The notes under the pieces are model-generated. The model was not told the origin of the DNA, did not search any database, and was given only the letters and a program-made list of their open reading frames with translations. Shown piece by piece: positions 47,890-59,984 of a DNA stretch of 64,000 nt (position 1 is the first letter of the stretch; every line of letters begins with the position of its first letter). The DNA comes from Ottelia alismoides. Taxonomy: Eukaryota; Streptophyta; Magnoliopsida; Alismatales; Hydrocharitaceae. The DNA lies in the NCBI GenBank assembly GCA_037367405.1, contig JAZKJV010004140.1, positions 434,001-498,000 on the forward strand, in the 5' to 3' direction. Position numbers and translations under genes: made by a program.

Positions 47890-48540
47890 TAGGAGGATGA
47901 AGATCATTTGACAATGATCGAGCATCGAGCCTTGGACATTTGTCTATCGATTTGATCAATAGACTAGTAAGAGATGAAACTTTAGAATGTCTAAAATTTC
48001 AAAACTTACATACTTATGAATATTGTATTCAAAGTAAAATGTCCAATACACCCTTCTTTGGGAATGGTGTAAGATGTCAAGGTATTCAGGATCTCATACA
48101 TATTGATGTTTGCAAATCATCTATATCATAGTAAACATTATGGATATGTGATATCTGTTGATGATTATGTATGATATGAGATTTCTTCTCTTCATCAGAG
48201 AAACCTTTGAAATGTTCAAAGGTTTCATTAATTTTGGTTTAGAACCAAAGTTTGAAGGAAGATAAAATGAATTTGATCTGATCTAGGTAGCAAGTACCTG
48301 CTAGATAAATTCAAAGAATACCTTATGGAGATATGAATATCATTTCTATCTCAATCCTCCTAACACACCTTAACTCAATAGAGTTATAGGTAGGTACAAT
48401 TGGATCATGTGTGACATTATCTTATCATTGATGAATTTTAGCATAATTATCCCTTAGTTTCCAGGTATATATGTGTAGTAGAGACTACAATGTATATCCT
48501 TAATATAGTTCCATGCAAGTAAGCTAGATTTGAGCACTAA
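47890..48540 (+). pseudogene. copia-2 integrase, broken
   Basis: The frame 47940-48131 contains YEYCIQSKMSNTPF and LIHIDVCKSSIS followed by TAG (48129-48131). The first Cys of the CESC motif is Y. Later pieces (ETFEMFK near 48205, VETTMYILN near 48478-48505) correspond to copia-1. Confidence 0.8.
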
Positions 48541-48779
48541 AGAGTGCTGCTTCATTAGGAAAATAAAGAGATGTATTGGATACCTACTTTATGACCTTGA
48601 GATTCTTAAAATATCTCATCACTGAGAATGTGATTCTTAGAGGTTGAGACTCTTGAGAATCAAGATGAAAATGAAGTGTAGGAACTCATTTAATCTTGAG
48701 ATGATAATGAGACTCTTGAAATTGGAAACTAAAAGGACAATTAAATATGAAACACTAATACCTCTTCAAATGATATTGA

Positions 48780-49430
48780 GGATGGACTCCATGTGTTAGA
48801 GAAATCTGACAATGATCGAACTTCATGTGATGAAGCTTCTGAAGATCATAGCATGGATAGATGGATAGCAATAAAAGTGTAATGTAGACTTCATATACAA
48901 GTGTTGTATATGGACCCTCGAGGATCCACCTATATGGGTAATACCTGTAGAGGTGTAAATGGATCTTCAAGAGAAAGGGAACCTGATGAGAAGGTAGAGA
49001 CCTTCAAAGCACGGTTCGTAGCCATGAGCTACACACCAGAAGAGAAGACATTGCTTGCGATGAGACTTGCTCTTCGGTGACCATGCTTAAAACCATCATA
49101 ATATTGCTAACCTTAGCTACACAACTTGACTATTGCATCTTCAAGATGTAAGTCAATATTGCATTCCTCTACGAATACCTCTTTAAGAATATTCACATGA
49201 AGTAGCCCCAGGGCTTCATGGTTAAGGAAAGCAAGGTGTACAAGCTAAGGAATCCATCTATGGACTCAAATAAGCTTCTTGAAGTTGGACCATAAGATTT
49301 GATGGAATAATAATTGTTATGATTTCAGATATAATCTTGATAAGCCATGTGAAGCTTAGTGGGAGTGCCTTTGTGTTCATCGTGCTAAATACAAATGGTA
49401 TCCTAATCATTTAAAATGATATAAGGATAA
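48780..49430 (+). pseudogene. copia-2 reverse transcriptase, catalytically dead
   Basis: VETFKARFVAMSYTPEEKTLLAMRLAL (read near 48997-49075) is the RT start; here the codon that is a stop in copia-1 is still sense. The catalytic YVDD is NTNG (49388-49399), so both aspartates are lost. Many stops and frameshifts. Confidence 0.85.
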
Positions 49431-50233
49431 TAATAAGTGTTTTATTATCTGGTTGTTCCATGAATTAAGATATGATCTCAAGGATACCTCTTAGATCTTA
49501 GTTCTAAAGATGTTCAGGAGCAAAGAGAAGAGGGTATTGGGACTGTCACAATAGTAGTACAACTTGGACATATTCCATTCTTGGAAATTCTAAGAAAGGC
49601 TTCCATCCCTTAAGATATGGTACTGACCTGTCTAAAGGGATAACACCTCAAAGAGTTGAGGAAGTGAATGCTGGTACTGCTTGCCCTTGGGCATCAGTTC
49701 TGAGAAGCCGGGTGTGTACTAGATGTGTACAACAGCCAGATGGCTGCCATGCAGTGGGAGTAGTAAACTATTACTAATCCTACTATGGAAATAAAACACT
49801 TGGTTGCAGTAATAACAAAATCTTTATAGATGACAAGATTTTTGAGATAGTGATCTCAAAGTCTTATATTCAAAGCTTAAGACTTTATAGATAGAGATCT
49901 AAAAGGTCTTAACTGTAAATACCTTAAGAAATAGTGATCTCCAGGAATAAGGGTATTCTAATAAGGATCATGGAAATACTTGTTATGATATTTGTTAAGC
50001 TGTAGTGTCAAGGACACTATAACTAACAAAATTGAATATTAGTTGCATAAGATGCAACATTCACATTAGATGTGAGCACTGTTACTGGGGATATGCAAGT
50101 GTCGTAAAAGGACTTGGCGTAGTCTCGCGGGAACAGAGTGACTGATCAGCTTACCTAGCTATTTTCTAAATAGCCTATGATTGTCACATGAGTGTGGGTT
50201 TAAATGATTAGCCCATTAATGGCTCTTTGGGCT
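49431..50233 (+). pseudogene. copia-2 RT-RNase H tail
   Basis: Pieces equivalent to copia-1: a KKGF.P stretch near 49590-49620 and an (A/D).CHAVGV-like stretch near 49740-49765. The RNase H core cannot be traced. Confidence 0.5.
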
Positions 50234-50243
50234 AGTGGGAGAT
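50234..50243 (+). promoter_or_regulatory. Polypurine tract, copia-2
   Basis: AGTGGGAGAT directly before the 3' LTR, unchanged from copia-1. Confidence 0.9.
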
Positions 50244-52757
50244 TGTTGGAAATGCGAGCCCACGGCGAGCCATTATGCAATAAATGTTATTGCACATATC
50301 ATTCCCTGATCTGAAATGAAGAATGAATAGTTTGCATAATAGGTCCCTTAGTACAATTAGGGTTATGTACCATGGCCATCTTGATGATCATACAGCTGTT
50401 GATTCAACTATTGAATCATAGAGGCTGGTGCTTGGATGAATATCTAATGGGTTAGATTGAGGACTCATCAAGCACTGTCAAATGATTGTTAAGAGATGAT
50501 CTCCAGCCTGAGTAGGAGATGGCAATCCTTATCCCTAAAGGCTGATATCTGATCGACCTCTTGATGCAGGTCCTCTGCATAGGAATAGAGATTCGGAGGT
50601 GTCAGATTAGTTAGGTCAAAGAGTTGACTTAACGAGATCGAGATAACCAAAGTCCTATATCGTATGATGTCATGATATAGGCACGCATCCTCTGACCGGA
50701 GACAGATGTGTTACTATATGTCTGAGTATGTACATTTGGCAGACCAATAGGTTGATGACCTAATCAAGGTCTATACACCGGCGCGATGGTGTGCATATAA
50801 GGGCATATGAGTAATACGATCTCTCAAAGGGATCATACAGGCTCAGTTACTGAACCGGAAGGCATGAGCTCACTCATGAGATATTGGGAAGAATCAAATT
50901 CCATGCGCATGGTCGTCTCGCTTTGGAAGCTTGACTGAATTTGTAGGTTTGATATATACTTTTGGAAAGTATATGATCAAGACCTAGGTATGATATATGC
51001 TTTTGGAAAGTATATGATCGATACCGACTCCCAATGATCGAATGAGAAACTTACTGATAAAACCATGAAGTAGACAGTGTAAAGTTGATCTAATACTTCG
51101 GGTTTGTTCTGGGTCTTCCAGTATGTAGGATGTTCAGGTATTGGGAATACCTGAGGGTTATTTGATCATAAACGATTGTATAACCATGATGCTTATTCCT
51201 AGGGAGTGATGAAACGGGTCTGGATTTTAGTGACTCCTCTCAGTAGAGAAGTGATCTGATCTTGGTCCAAGTGTTGGACATTGATCTGAATGTGATTCAA
51301 ATACAATGAGAAGATTAGATTTACGGTCTTGATTTAATCAAGCATCTATGGGAGTCCCGCGATCTGGATTTGAGATATGATCTCAATATCCATGTCACTA
51401 TACGTGGAACAATACAATCGCCCTGTCCTTATCTCCAAGTATCTGAGGAGAGATTGCATTATTCTTCAAGGGTTCAAGAATAATTCCATAAGATCTAAGC
51501 AATGAAGAAATCATGATTAAATGTGATTTAATCATCTTGAAGTATGAAGAAATCATCCAATATAATTAAATGTGATTTATTTATTATGGATAAGAATAAT
51601 GTGGATAGAAATATCCAATTATTCATAATATATTATAAATGTGATTTTTAATGTATTAGAGAGAGCCAAATATAATTTATATGTGTTGATTAGTTATTAT
51701 GTGTATTGGATACACATTGTGTAATTAATTGACAATGTAAATTATATGTTGTTTTGGGTTGTGAATATGATTCACAATTTTTTCCATGGCAAGATTGCAA
51801 TATTCTCAAATATAATTGTAAATTATTTTTGAAGAATAAAAACCCAACAAATAAATAAAGAGAGATTTTCATGGAGATATGCAATCTCATGAATTATCAT
51901 GAGATTGCTCTCCCCATGGAAATAAGTGGGCGGCACACCATTCCTAATAGGAATGTGTGGCCATCCACATGGAAGGTGCATGGAGATGAAATCTCCGTGC
52001 ACATTCTCTCCTTATTTATTGGGTTTGATTTACTATTAATTTATATTTGATTTTTTCAAATATATTTTAATCCAAATTTGTTGGTTTTACCAACAACGAT
52101 CTTGACCATTGGATTGACATAAATCAATCTCATCCATTGATTTTGTATGTCACATGGATTGAGATCCATGGATCCCAAAACCCTATAAATAGAGAGGCAT
52201 ACCATGCTCTCTATTTACATGTAATTTTGGAGCTCTCTCTCTCTTTTCTATATACACGACAAGCCCTCTCTCCTTCTTATTTTGGTGGACGTCCACCATA
52301 CCCTAGAGGAGAGAATCGTCAACGCTCTCGCCACCGCACCGCCGCTTCGACGTTCTTCCGTTCTCCGTCTTCTTGGTGTGTTACGCCCACGAAGGAGACG
52401 TTCGATCTCGTGCGACGAGATCAGGAGCAACAACGCTTGGATCATCTTCTTGGATTGCGAGGACAACGCGGTTCATCCCCGCGCTCGCAAGCCGTCTCGC
52501 CGATGATCGGACTTGAGACAGGAGGTCTCTTCTTTTAGAGACTTGATCAACCATGCTTCAAGAGGTATTGCATTATACTTGTTGTGGTTATAGATGAAAC
52601 GATTCAAGAAGTGTTCTTGGATCATGTGGTTTCATCGTATGAGAAATTTTTAAACTCCGCTGCACCGAACAACTAGTACGACTAGTCATTCTTCATCGTA
52701 TCCGATACGACGACCACGCTTCCGTGATGCGCTTGAGGATAATTTCCATATCCTTCA
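50244..52757 (+). repeat. copia-2 3' LTR
   Basis: 2514 bp. TATA box at 52184-52192. Differs from the 5' LTR by the short TC run and by scattered substitutions. Open frames at 52137-52538 and 52282-52506 lie in the R/U5 part and have copies in the 5' LTR; I do not call them genes. Confidence 0.95.
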
Positions 52758-52762
52758 ATGTC
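52758..52762 (+). repeat. Target-site duplication of copia-2, right copy
   Basis: ATGTC, matching 42183-42187. Confidence 0.95.
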
Positions 52763-53110
52763 CTCATAGATCAAAGAGAAAAGGAAGACATAACTCTTAC
52801 TCAGTATAGAGAAGTCTATAATACAATGACTCAAAAAATAATAAGAAATCAACTATCCCCCCTATACTTAGGATCGGTAATCCTAAGTATAGTAGACCGT
52901 CTTCTACATGCAGGCAGGGCTGTAGGTGGGAATGAATAAATGACACACAAATCATCGACTTAGCCTGTCTCCCCCCTATACTTAGGGTGAAATAACTCTA
53001 ATTATAGAAATATTATCAAGAGTTGAGGAGACATGTGGGAGACTAAAGAATGAGTGAATCGAGGGTGCCCACCCCCCTATACTTAGGATGGAGCATATCC
53101 TAAGTATAAC
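52763..53110 (-). repeat. Array of hairpins with G-rich tails, E3
   Basis: Minus-strand units: plus-strand arms CTATACTTAGGA (52862-52873) and TCCTAAGTATAG (52881-52892) with a 7-nt loop; a decayed unit at 52976-53005; arms TATACTTAGGAT (53078-53089) and ATCCTAAGTATA (53097-53108) with a 7-nt loop. On the minus strand each stem is followed by six G or so. A last G-tract (42160-42166) lies on the far side of copia-2, next to the LTR. Confidence 0.8.
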
Positions 53111-53179
53111 ATAGATGAAAAGGGTGACAACAACATAAAAGAAAGAATTTGAAGAATGAAGACGAAAATAAGAAAAACA

Positions 53180-54330
53180 TTAATTAATAATTTTTTTTTG
53201 GATTGCTTCATCTGATCGTGTTGATGCTACAACTGTAAATTCTTCATCATAGACCACCTGTATCGAATCTACCATTGACAGAAATGTATCATGCTCAAGA
53301 TAAGGCTTAAGTAATTGTATGTTGATCACAAATGGTTGTGTGTCAGCCGACAAATGAGATATAATTATGCTTCCATTGTCACACATATGATTCACTATGA
53401 AAGGCCCGGTCCACTTGCTTTTCAACTTTCCCGAGAATAATTTGCGCTTGGCGTCAAACAACCAAACCTTTTGACCTGGTTCGAAAGTCTTGCAGTGGAT
53501 GTGCTTATTGTGCCACTTTTGACCTTTTCCTTGTACATGAGGCTGTTGTCATATGCATACTCACAGAATTCGAGAAGTTGATTTAGATCCATCTTTCTAT
53601 TCTTTCCTGTCATCTTATAATCCAAGTTACAGACATTGATTGCCCACAAATATTTGTTAATGAGTTCCACGTGTAGATGGCATGGATTGGCATGCACTGG
53701 GCAGTTGGGAGACATTCCCAATGGTGATTTTGTTGCGGTTTCATAGGCCCAAAGTACTGAGTCAAGAAATTGCAACCACTTCTTCCTATAGGGGCGTACA
53801 AGCTTCTGTAGAATTGTTTTTATATCCCTACTAGAACATTCAACTAGGTTGTTGGACTGTAGGTGGTATGGAGGGTCGACATGATGTTCGATGCAAAATT
53901 CCAATGTGAGCTTCTTCACCTCTTTGTTGATGAAGTGGCTACCACCATTTGATATACGGATTTTGGTGATCCCAAACTATGTTATGATGTTTTACCTCAG
54001 GAATCGACAAACGGTGCGATTGTTGACAGCTCGGGTTGGGATAACCTCCACCTAATGTCTCATGTAATAGACATCAAGCAGAATATACTCTAAACCATGA
54101 TTGTTAGGGAACTTTCCCATGAAGTCAATGCCCCAAGCCTCAAACACATCTGAGATCTGAATGTTCTTTAGATGCATTGCATCTTTCATTCCAATAGTTG
54201 CACCCAATCTCTGAAAACATGTGCAATGTTTGACAAAGTCTTCTGTATTTTTGAATAGAGTCGACTACCAAAGGTCGCATTGAAGAACTTTTTCTAGCGT
54301 TCTTCTTCCAGAGTGGTGTCCTCTTGATTT
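53180..54330 (-). pseudogene. E3 integrase
   Basis: Minus strand. Core: GIDFMG keeps the first catalytic Asp, ISNGGSHF has N for the second Asp, and NNLVECSSRD keeps the Glu. The frame 53919-53422 continues through LVRPYRKKWLQFLDSVLWAYE and SPLGMSP. The frame 53461-53180 carries FDAKRKLFSGKLKSKWTGPF, a GPY/F-type module, and LLKPYLEHD. The N-terminal zinc finger is not clear. One substitution at the active site plus a frameshift near 53440-53520 make it inactive. Close to the E2 integrase. Confidence 0.85.
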
Positions 54331-54559
54331 TCTAGCATGATAGTGCTCTAGGACACTCTGGACTTCCTCCTGAGGTATGCATCTCCTCCAGATGAAGTAT
54401 GTACCCTTACGAAAGAGATATGGATCATCCCACAGGTAGAGATGGATTTATGACAAAAACTTGTCTCTCTTCAGCTTAGAACAATATTGTGGAGTTTTCT
54501 TGGATACAAAATAATTCACAATATCTATGAACAAGGGGAGTGTGATGATTGACAAAATT

Positions 54560-54999
54560 GCTTCATATGAGAAGTCTCTATTATAGGCAGTAGGCTCTAC
54601 TCAGGATTGTCTGGCTCTAGTAATCTAGATAAGTGATTCGTCACCACATTTTTAAATCCAAGTATGTTAAGAATTTCAAGGTCAAATTCTTGGAGCAGAA
54701 GAATCGATTTGATGAGTCTTGGTTTGGCATCCTTATTGGCTCGTAGATACTTGATGACCGGATGGTCTGTAAACACAATAACCTGGGATCCAATCAAATG
54801 GGATTTGAATTTCTCTATGGCAAATACCACTGCCAGTAGCTCCTTTTCAGTGATAGTCTAGTTTTTTTTAGCTTCATCTAGTGTTCTACTGGCATAGTGA
54901 ATAGCAAATGGAATATGATCTATCCTTTGTCCTAAGACCACCCCAGCTGCTTAATCAAAGGTGTTTGTCATGATTCAAATGATACAAACTATTCTGATA
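54560..54999 (-). pseudogene. E3 RNase H
   Basis: The frame 54830-54597 reads VFAIEKFKSHLIGSQVIVFTDH, then KDAKPRLIK and LLQEFDLEIL...HLSRLL, with the Asp of FTDH intact. The N-terminal half (CDAS and TEKELLAVV equivalents) lies upstream in other frames with stops. Confidence 0.85.
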
Positions 55000-56160
55000 G
55001 TTGTAAGACAAGGGCCTGAGTGATTATGTCTTTCAACTGAAAAAATTCTTGGAGGACTCTATCATCTACAATAGAGTCTCCCTCCTTGACTAGAAGTTCG
55101 GTCAAAGGTCTGGAAATTTTGTTTTGGTCTTTGATGAATCATTTATAGAAACCAATGTGCCCTAAGAATGATCTAGCTTGCTTCAAATTACTAGGTGACT
55201 CTAGCTTCAAAATCACTTTCATCTTTCCAGGATTTGCCTCCATGGCATGTTTTGAAATGACATGGCCTAGCACAATGCTATTTGTAACCATAAAATGGCT
55301 CTTCTCCCATGAGAGCACCATGTTCACTTCACAACATCGCTTCAGTACTCGGTCTAAGTAAGATAAAGACTAATCAAAGCGATCCCCTATGATTGAGAAA
55401 TCATATATAAATACCTCGAGAAAACTGTCAACCATATATGCAAAAATTGCCACATACACCTCTGAAATGTCGTAGGAGCATTGCATAGTCCGAACAACAT
55501 CCTGCGGAAGGCATACGTCCCAAATGAAGAGGTGAAGGTCATTTTCTCTTGATCTTCAGAATCTATAGCAACATGTTTGTAACCAGGGTATCCATCCAAG
55601 AAATAGAAGTATTCCTTCACTGGCAGTCTTTCGACTATCTGGTCGATGAAGGGGAGTAGGAAGTGGTCCTTCTTGGTCGCTAAATTCAGTCACTTGTAGT
55701 CCACACAGATGCACGATGATGTTGGAACTCTGGTTGTTATCCCCCCTCCAGTATCATTTTTAATCATGATGATCCTTGACTTCATAAGCACAACATGCGG
55801 GGCACTCACCTACTTTGAGTTAGAGATGGGATATATGAATCTTCCATCACACCATTTCATGATTTCATTCATCACAGCTTCCTGGAGGTTTGGATTCAAT
55901 CTATGCTGGAATTCATGAGAAGTCTTGTTGTCTTCTTTAAGGTATATATGATGTGAGCACAGTGAGTGGTTTATCCCATGGATATCTGGAACTATCCATC
56001 CTATGGCCATGCAGTTTATCTCTAGAACCTTGAGGAGACGAGACTCTTATTCCTCGGTTAGTTGGGAATTGATGATCATAGGGAACATGTTCTACGCACC
56101 TGCAAGGAAGGCCTACTTTATGCTTGCTGGAAGTGTCTTGAGCGTTGGTGGCATCTAGTT
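55000..56160 (-). pseudogene. E3 reverse transcriptase with altered catalytic motif
   Basis: Minus strand, in order: AIGWIVPDIHGI and LCSHHIYLKEDN (frame 56010-55810), FIYPISNSK, FLDGYPGYKHVAI and GTYAFRRMLFGLCNAPTTFQ (frame 55620-55387), then FIYD in place of FMDD (55400-55411: the first Asp codon GAT is TAT), LSWEKSHFMV, GHVISKHAME and RSFLGHIGFYK (frame 55327-55139). At least three frameshifts or stops. Parallel in detail to the E2 RT, which keeps FMDD. Confidence 0.9.
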
Positions 56161-56689
56161 CAACATGGTGGTAACTTCTGCTACTGTGCAAGGCCAAGGT
56201 GTCAGAGCTTTCATATGTGATGTGTCCACCACTAGCCTTGTAGGCTCTGAGTACATAGCTGCACAAAATTTGGTAATGGATGAATCTTGTTCACAAAAAT
56301 CTGCAATGATGTCCTCTTACTCAAACAAAGACAGGTGGCCATAAATGTATCCATCAGGAAACTCGGTGAAGATCTCATTAGCATGGATATTTGAGAATTT
56401 GATTGTGCTATCCAAGACTTCCTCTATGAATAGAAATTTTTGGGTCTCAATATCATCCATAAATAAATTTGTATCACATATTTTTATTAAAAAGTCATAG
56501 TCTTCTATTCATTGCTCTGTTGGCTCACTCTCATATGATGTAGGTTCTGACTATTTGGGTACCTGAATCGTCTCAATCGACAACTTTTCGTTGTTCAAGC
56601 GGAAGTGCCATAGTTCACCACTTCTTTGGATGTTCAAAGGAATAATCATCTAAGGATTATCAGGGTGTGCAGAAGAGGAACTGAAGTGT
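56161..56689 (-). pseudogene. E3 protease-RT linker
   Basis: Acidic, broken frames between protease and RT, equivalent to 21591-22080 plus 32435-32640 in E2. An AFLAGA-like stretch near 56100-56110 marks the approach to RT. Confidence 0.5.
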
Positions 56690-57104
56690 CCATATCTAGA
56701 ATGATGAAGTCTGCGGGGAACTACATTCCCTGAATGGTGACGGTGACATCTTCTAAAATTCCATGGGGCCACTTGATGGATGTATCTGCAAATTACATAA
56801 TCATTCTAGTAAACTTGAGCGGTCCAAAACAAAACTCTTTGAGCAGTGAAGTAGGAATTAGGTTGATTGAGTATCCACTATCAAGTAAAGTTCAGTCGAA
56901 CTCCTGATCGAACATATGGCATCTGACTAGAGGAGCTCCCATATCCTTCTTTTTCATCGGGAGATTGATGATTACATTTACTGTAGCCACGGTTAGAATA
57001 TGTTTCACATTCCTTTCTCTGGCTTTGCGCGGATGTCTTTTCGAAGTAGATGCCTCTTTAAGACCTTTCTTGATCTCAAGTATGTACTTGATGGCTTTCA
57101 ACAA
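56690..57104 (-). pseudogene. E3 protease
   Basis: MGAPLVRCHMFDQEFD (frame 57104-56892), a stop, then TLLDSGYSINLIPTSLL near 56840-56890: the catalytic Asp and Ser of the DSG are kept. FPADFIILDMDTS and a decayed ILGQPFL follow. Same architecture as E2 and E1. Confidence 0.8.
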
Positions 57105-58560
57105 GGGAATTTCAAGAACAAGATTATGGATAATCTCAACAACATTAGGATTAGAAAAAGGCTAATTTAAAATTTGTAATTATTTTTGGACTTTCGTATT
57201 GTGTCCGGAAGAAGAGTACTTACATAATCAAAGTAGCAGTAGGAATGGAGTTCTTAATTATGTAAACATTTTTGTCTACATCAGGCTATACAATTGGATG
57301 ACTAAAATAAGTAGGGTCATTAAGGAAAGGTGGACAACCAAAATATGCAGACGGGCCTCCATTTGTCAGCACTGGATCAACTGTAGGTGATGTCTCCTCT
57401 AAGGCTAGTTGGTTGTTGCTCCTGCTACCACTGCTGGCGGTGCTGTATTTTTGGCATTTTTGATCTTTCTATTTTTTTGGCTTTTTGTAAGTGGTGCTTC
57501 TCCTTCCCCTTCTTCCTCACTCGACCTGGACTAAATCGGTTGATGCAGAAGATGATGATTCACTTGGTGAAGCTTTATTCTTCCCATGGCATATGGCTAA
57601 CAGTTACAAGGTCCTACTATCTTGAGAGTGACAACATTAGATAAAAAGAAATCAAGCATATATGACTCTGTTAGAGTGGTTGGAACAACACAAGATACCT
57701 TATCTTTCTTTTTAAAAATGTTTGGGTTAGCCTCTACATGTGTTAAGAATGGAAGTCTTTACGACGATCAGGTCATCAAGTTTTTGGCTTATCTCTGCTA
57801 GGCTTTTCACTACCTGAGCTAGATAATCCAAGGTGGGGTTTTTCGGAGGGGTAACCTCAGATGAGTCATTGTGCTGGCCTTGTTGATTTTGGAACTGGTG
57901 TGGGGGCTGCTAGTGCTACTGTTGAGGATGGTACTAAGGAGAGGGATGGTATTGATGGTGATGCTGAGGAGGTTGGTTCTGATACGGAACAACTGAGTAC
58001 TGTTGGTTCTGCTGGCATGATTGGTACTGCGGATGTGGATAGTGGTTCTATATCCAATTACCATTGTACTATGGAGACTGATGGTGGATCTGAGGCTCAT
58101 TCTGGACAAATCTCCCTCGTTGTTGTTGTTGTTGTAGGAACTATCAATTTCCAGATTGCTAGCCCTGCTAAGGTCCACCTAGATGGGCAGGTTGTGCTTC
58201 GTTCGCCCATATTCCATTCAAATATTGAATGAGAGCTGGTGGAGGGAAGAATTGATCTTGAATAGGCTGGGGCTCCTGCTGCTAGACGACCAATTGTTGT
58301 TGTGACTATTGTAGAAATGATTGTTCAGGAGCTTGCACGTAGTATACAAGTTGTACCGCTAGCTAGGTCTGACTCTGCTGAGGAGGCTATGGCAATGATT
58401 GATCCTTCATCTCAACTGGAGTTGGGAAGATGTAGACACAAAACTACGGGAGATGATTGTGCTCACTTGCAGCTCTAGCTACTTGGTAATCTTATCTAAT
58501 TTGTCCAAGTGTTGTGTCCTCTATTCAATCACATAAAGTTTCTCCAGGTCATGTGATCAT
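57105..58560 (-). pseudogene. E3 gag C-terminal spacer
   Basis: Low-complexity frames on both strands (for example 58178-57819 minus, rich in S, T, N, I, and 58232-57861 plus, rich in G, D, V). These are readings of a former Gln/Asn/Tyr-rich coding stretch, as in E2. No zinc knuckle is recognisable. I do not call the plus-strand frame a gene. Confidence 0.5.
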
Positions 58561-59984
58561 TTCTCTATGATATCCATCTTGGACAGGTGGATCCCTATGA
58601 TAATTAGATTGGATCTCTCATCTCTGTCTGTCTCGTGAGAAGATGCCATATGAATGGGCTTTTGAAGAGCGTAGGGCTGGCGCTAATAGGAACGTGACGA
58701 TGATAATGTGACCTCTCCTTTTGCCTTATCCTCGATGATCTGCCAAACAACATCCTCATATTTGTTAAAATGTGATCCGCCACATATGTCATCTATGAGT
58801 TTCTGGCTTTCAATTGTCAACCCCCCAAAGAAATGCTAGACCAGGTTGGTCCTAAGAATGTCATGATGGGGACATTTCTCTTGCAATTCAGAAAACCTCT
58901 GCCAATTTTCATGGTTGGATTTGTGTGTGGATTGGGTGAATTTTGCTAGGCCGACACACACCTGATTAAGTTTCCCTAGAGGATAATATTTATGTAGGAA
59001 GGCAAACTTAAGTTCTTCCCATATAGTGATGAGCTTCCCCAAGTGGTTGATCCAATGAAGGACGTTGTCCTGGAAACTGAATGGGAATGTTGTCATCTTG
59101 ACTAGTAGTATGTTAGGATAGTGCGTTGTACCACAAATGTGCTCAGATTGTTCTAGGTGGATAAACGACTCTTCATTTGCATTTCCATGAAAGCTAGGTA
59201 GAATGCGAAGAGTTGAGTCTTCAACTCAAAGTGTGCGTGGATCGTGGGAATCTTGATCTACTATGTGACTTGACTGGTTCAAGGGTTGTATGTCCCTTTA
59301 AGAGTCAGCTTGGGTGCTCTCCTCTAGGCTCGTCCACTGGGCCTCCATGACCTCCACCAGCTCCTTCTTCTTCTTCTCCTCCTCCTCCTCAGGGATTTTC
59401 TCTTCCTCTCCTCAAGTCATTGAACATATCCCGGAAGGTGACCTTGGCCAATACATGGTTAGTGAGCTACTATTGTATTGTCTAGACAGAAGCGAGGAGT
59501 TGGTCATTCATGACATTCTGGTTTGGTTGGCCATGTTTTGGTTGTGGCTGCGGTGGGTGCTGTAGAGACATCTCCGTATCTGTATCCCTTCCCTTTCCCT
59601 CCAGGAGCCATCTCTGTATCTATATCTGACATTGAATCTAAGAGAATATTTGGCTTCACTTCAAGCTCATGTTGCATATGGAATGATGCCCCGACCAGTC
59701 TAAATTAAAGCACATGCTGTAATGAATCAGCCTATCTTAAGGTCAACGTAGAACTTCATTAAGGATGGAGAAGTGTAAGAAGTGAAACCAATTGCCATCC
59801 AAAATGGGCAGATTTCAGAACAAGAGTGATCCTGGTTTATCAAGGAAGGTGGGAAGTCTAGAGATCGGTTAATAGAGTCTGAACCGGGTTCTTAGGAATC
59901 ACCCTGAATTATTGCATGTGACGAGTGTATGTAATCGACGTTGGTGTTAGTGGGGTCTCGACTTAGCCATCCATGTGTCGCCAT
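58561..59984 (-). pseudogene. gag: E3 gag
   Basis: Core in frame 59096-58836: TFPFSFQDNVLHWINHLGKL, TIWEELKFAFLHKYYPLG, WQRFSELQEKCPHHDILRTNLV, then CGGSHFN after a stop. This matches the E2 gag core in order and spacing. An ATG at 59984 begins a short frame (MATHGW) that could be the original start, followed by about 0.8 kb of broken frames. A Lys/Glu-rich stretch near 59340-59420 is visible on the minus strand. Confidence 0.75.

Larger units (their letters stand above)
42188..52757 (+). mobile_element. copia-2: complete Ty1/Copia retrotransposon, 10,570 bp
   Basis: Same family and layout as copia-1: LTRs of 2537 and 2514 bp with TG...CA ends, a primer site (two changes), a long leader without gag, degenerate protease, integrase, RT and RNase H, AGTGGGAGAT purine tract, ATGTC target duplication. 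In the first 0.65 kb or so of the LTRs I count about 20 differences (around 3%), so it is older than copia-1. It is inserted in E3 just upstream of the 3' LTR, between the hairpin array and the last purine tract. It is inactive, and shares two stop codons with copia-1. Confidence 0.95.

Noticed and set aside
53155..53461. Possible chromodomain or envelope-like frame after the E3 integrase
   Set aside because: The C-terminal frame ends shortly after LLKPYLEHD and a VVYDEE stretch. No chromodomain residues and no signal peptide or membrane segment are visible before the hairpin array.
57861..58232. Plus-strand open frame of 123 codons rich in Gly, Asp and Val
   Set aside because: It is antisense to the repetitive gag spacer of E3. 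The composition comes from repeated CAA/AAC-type codons on the other strand.
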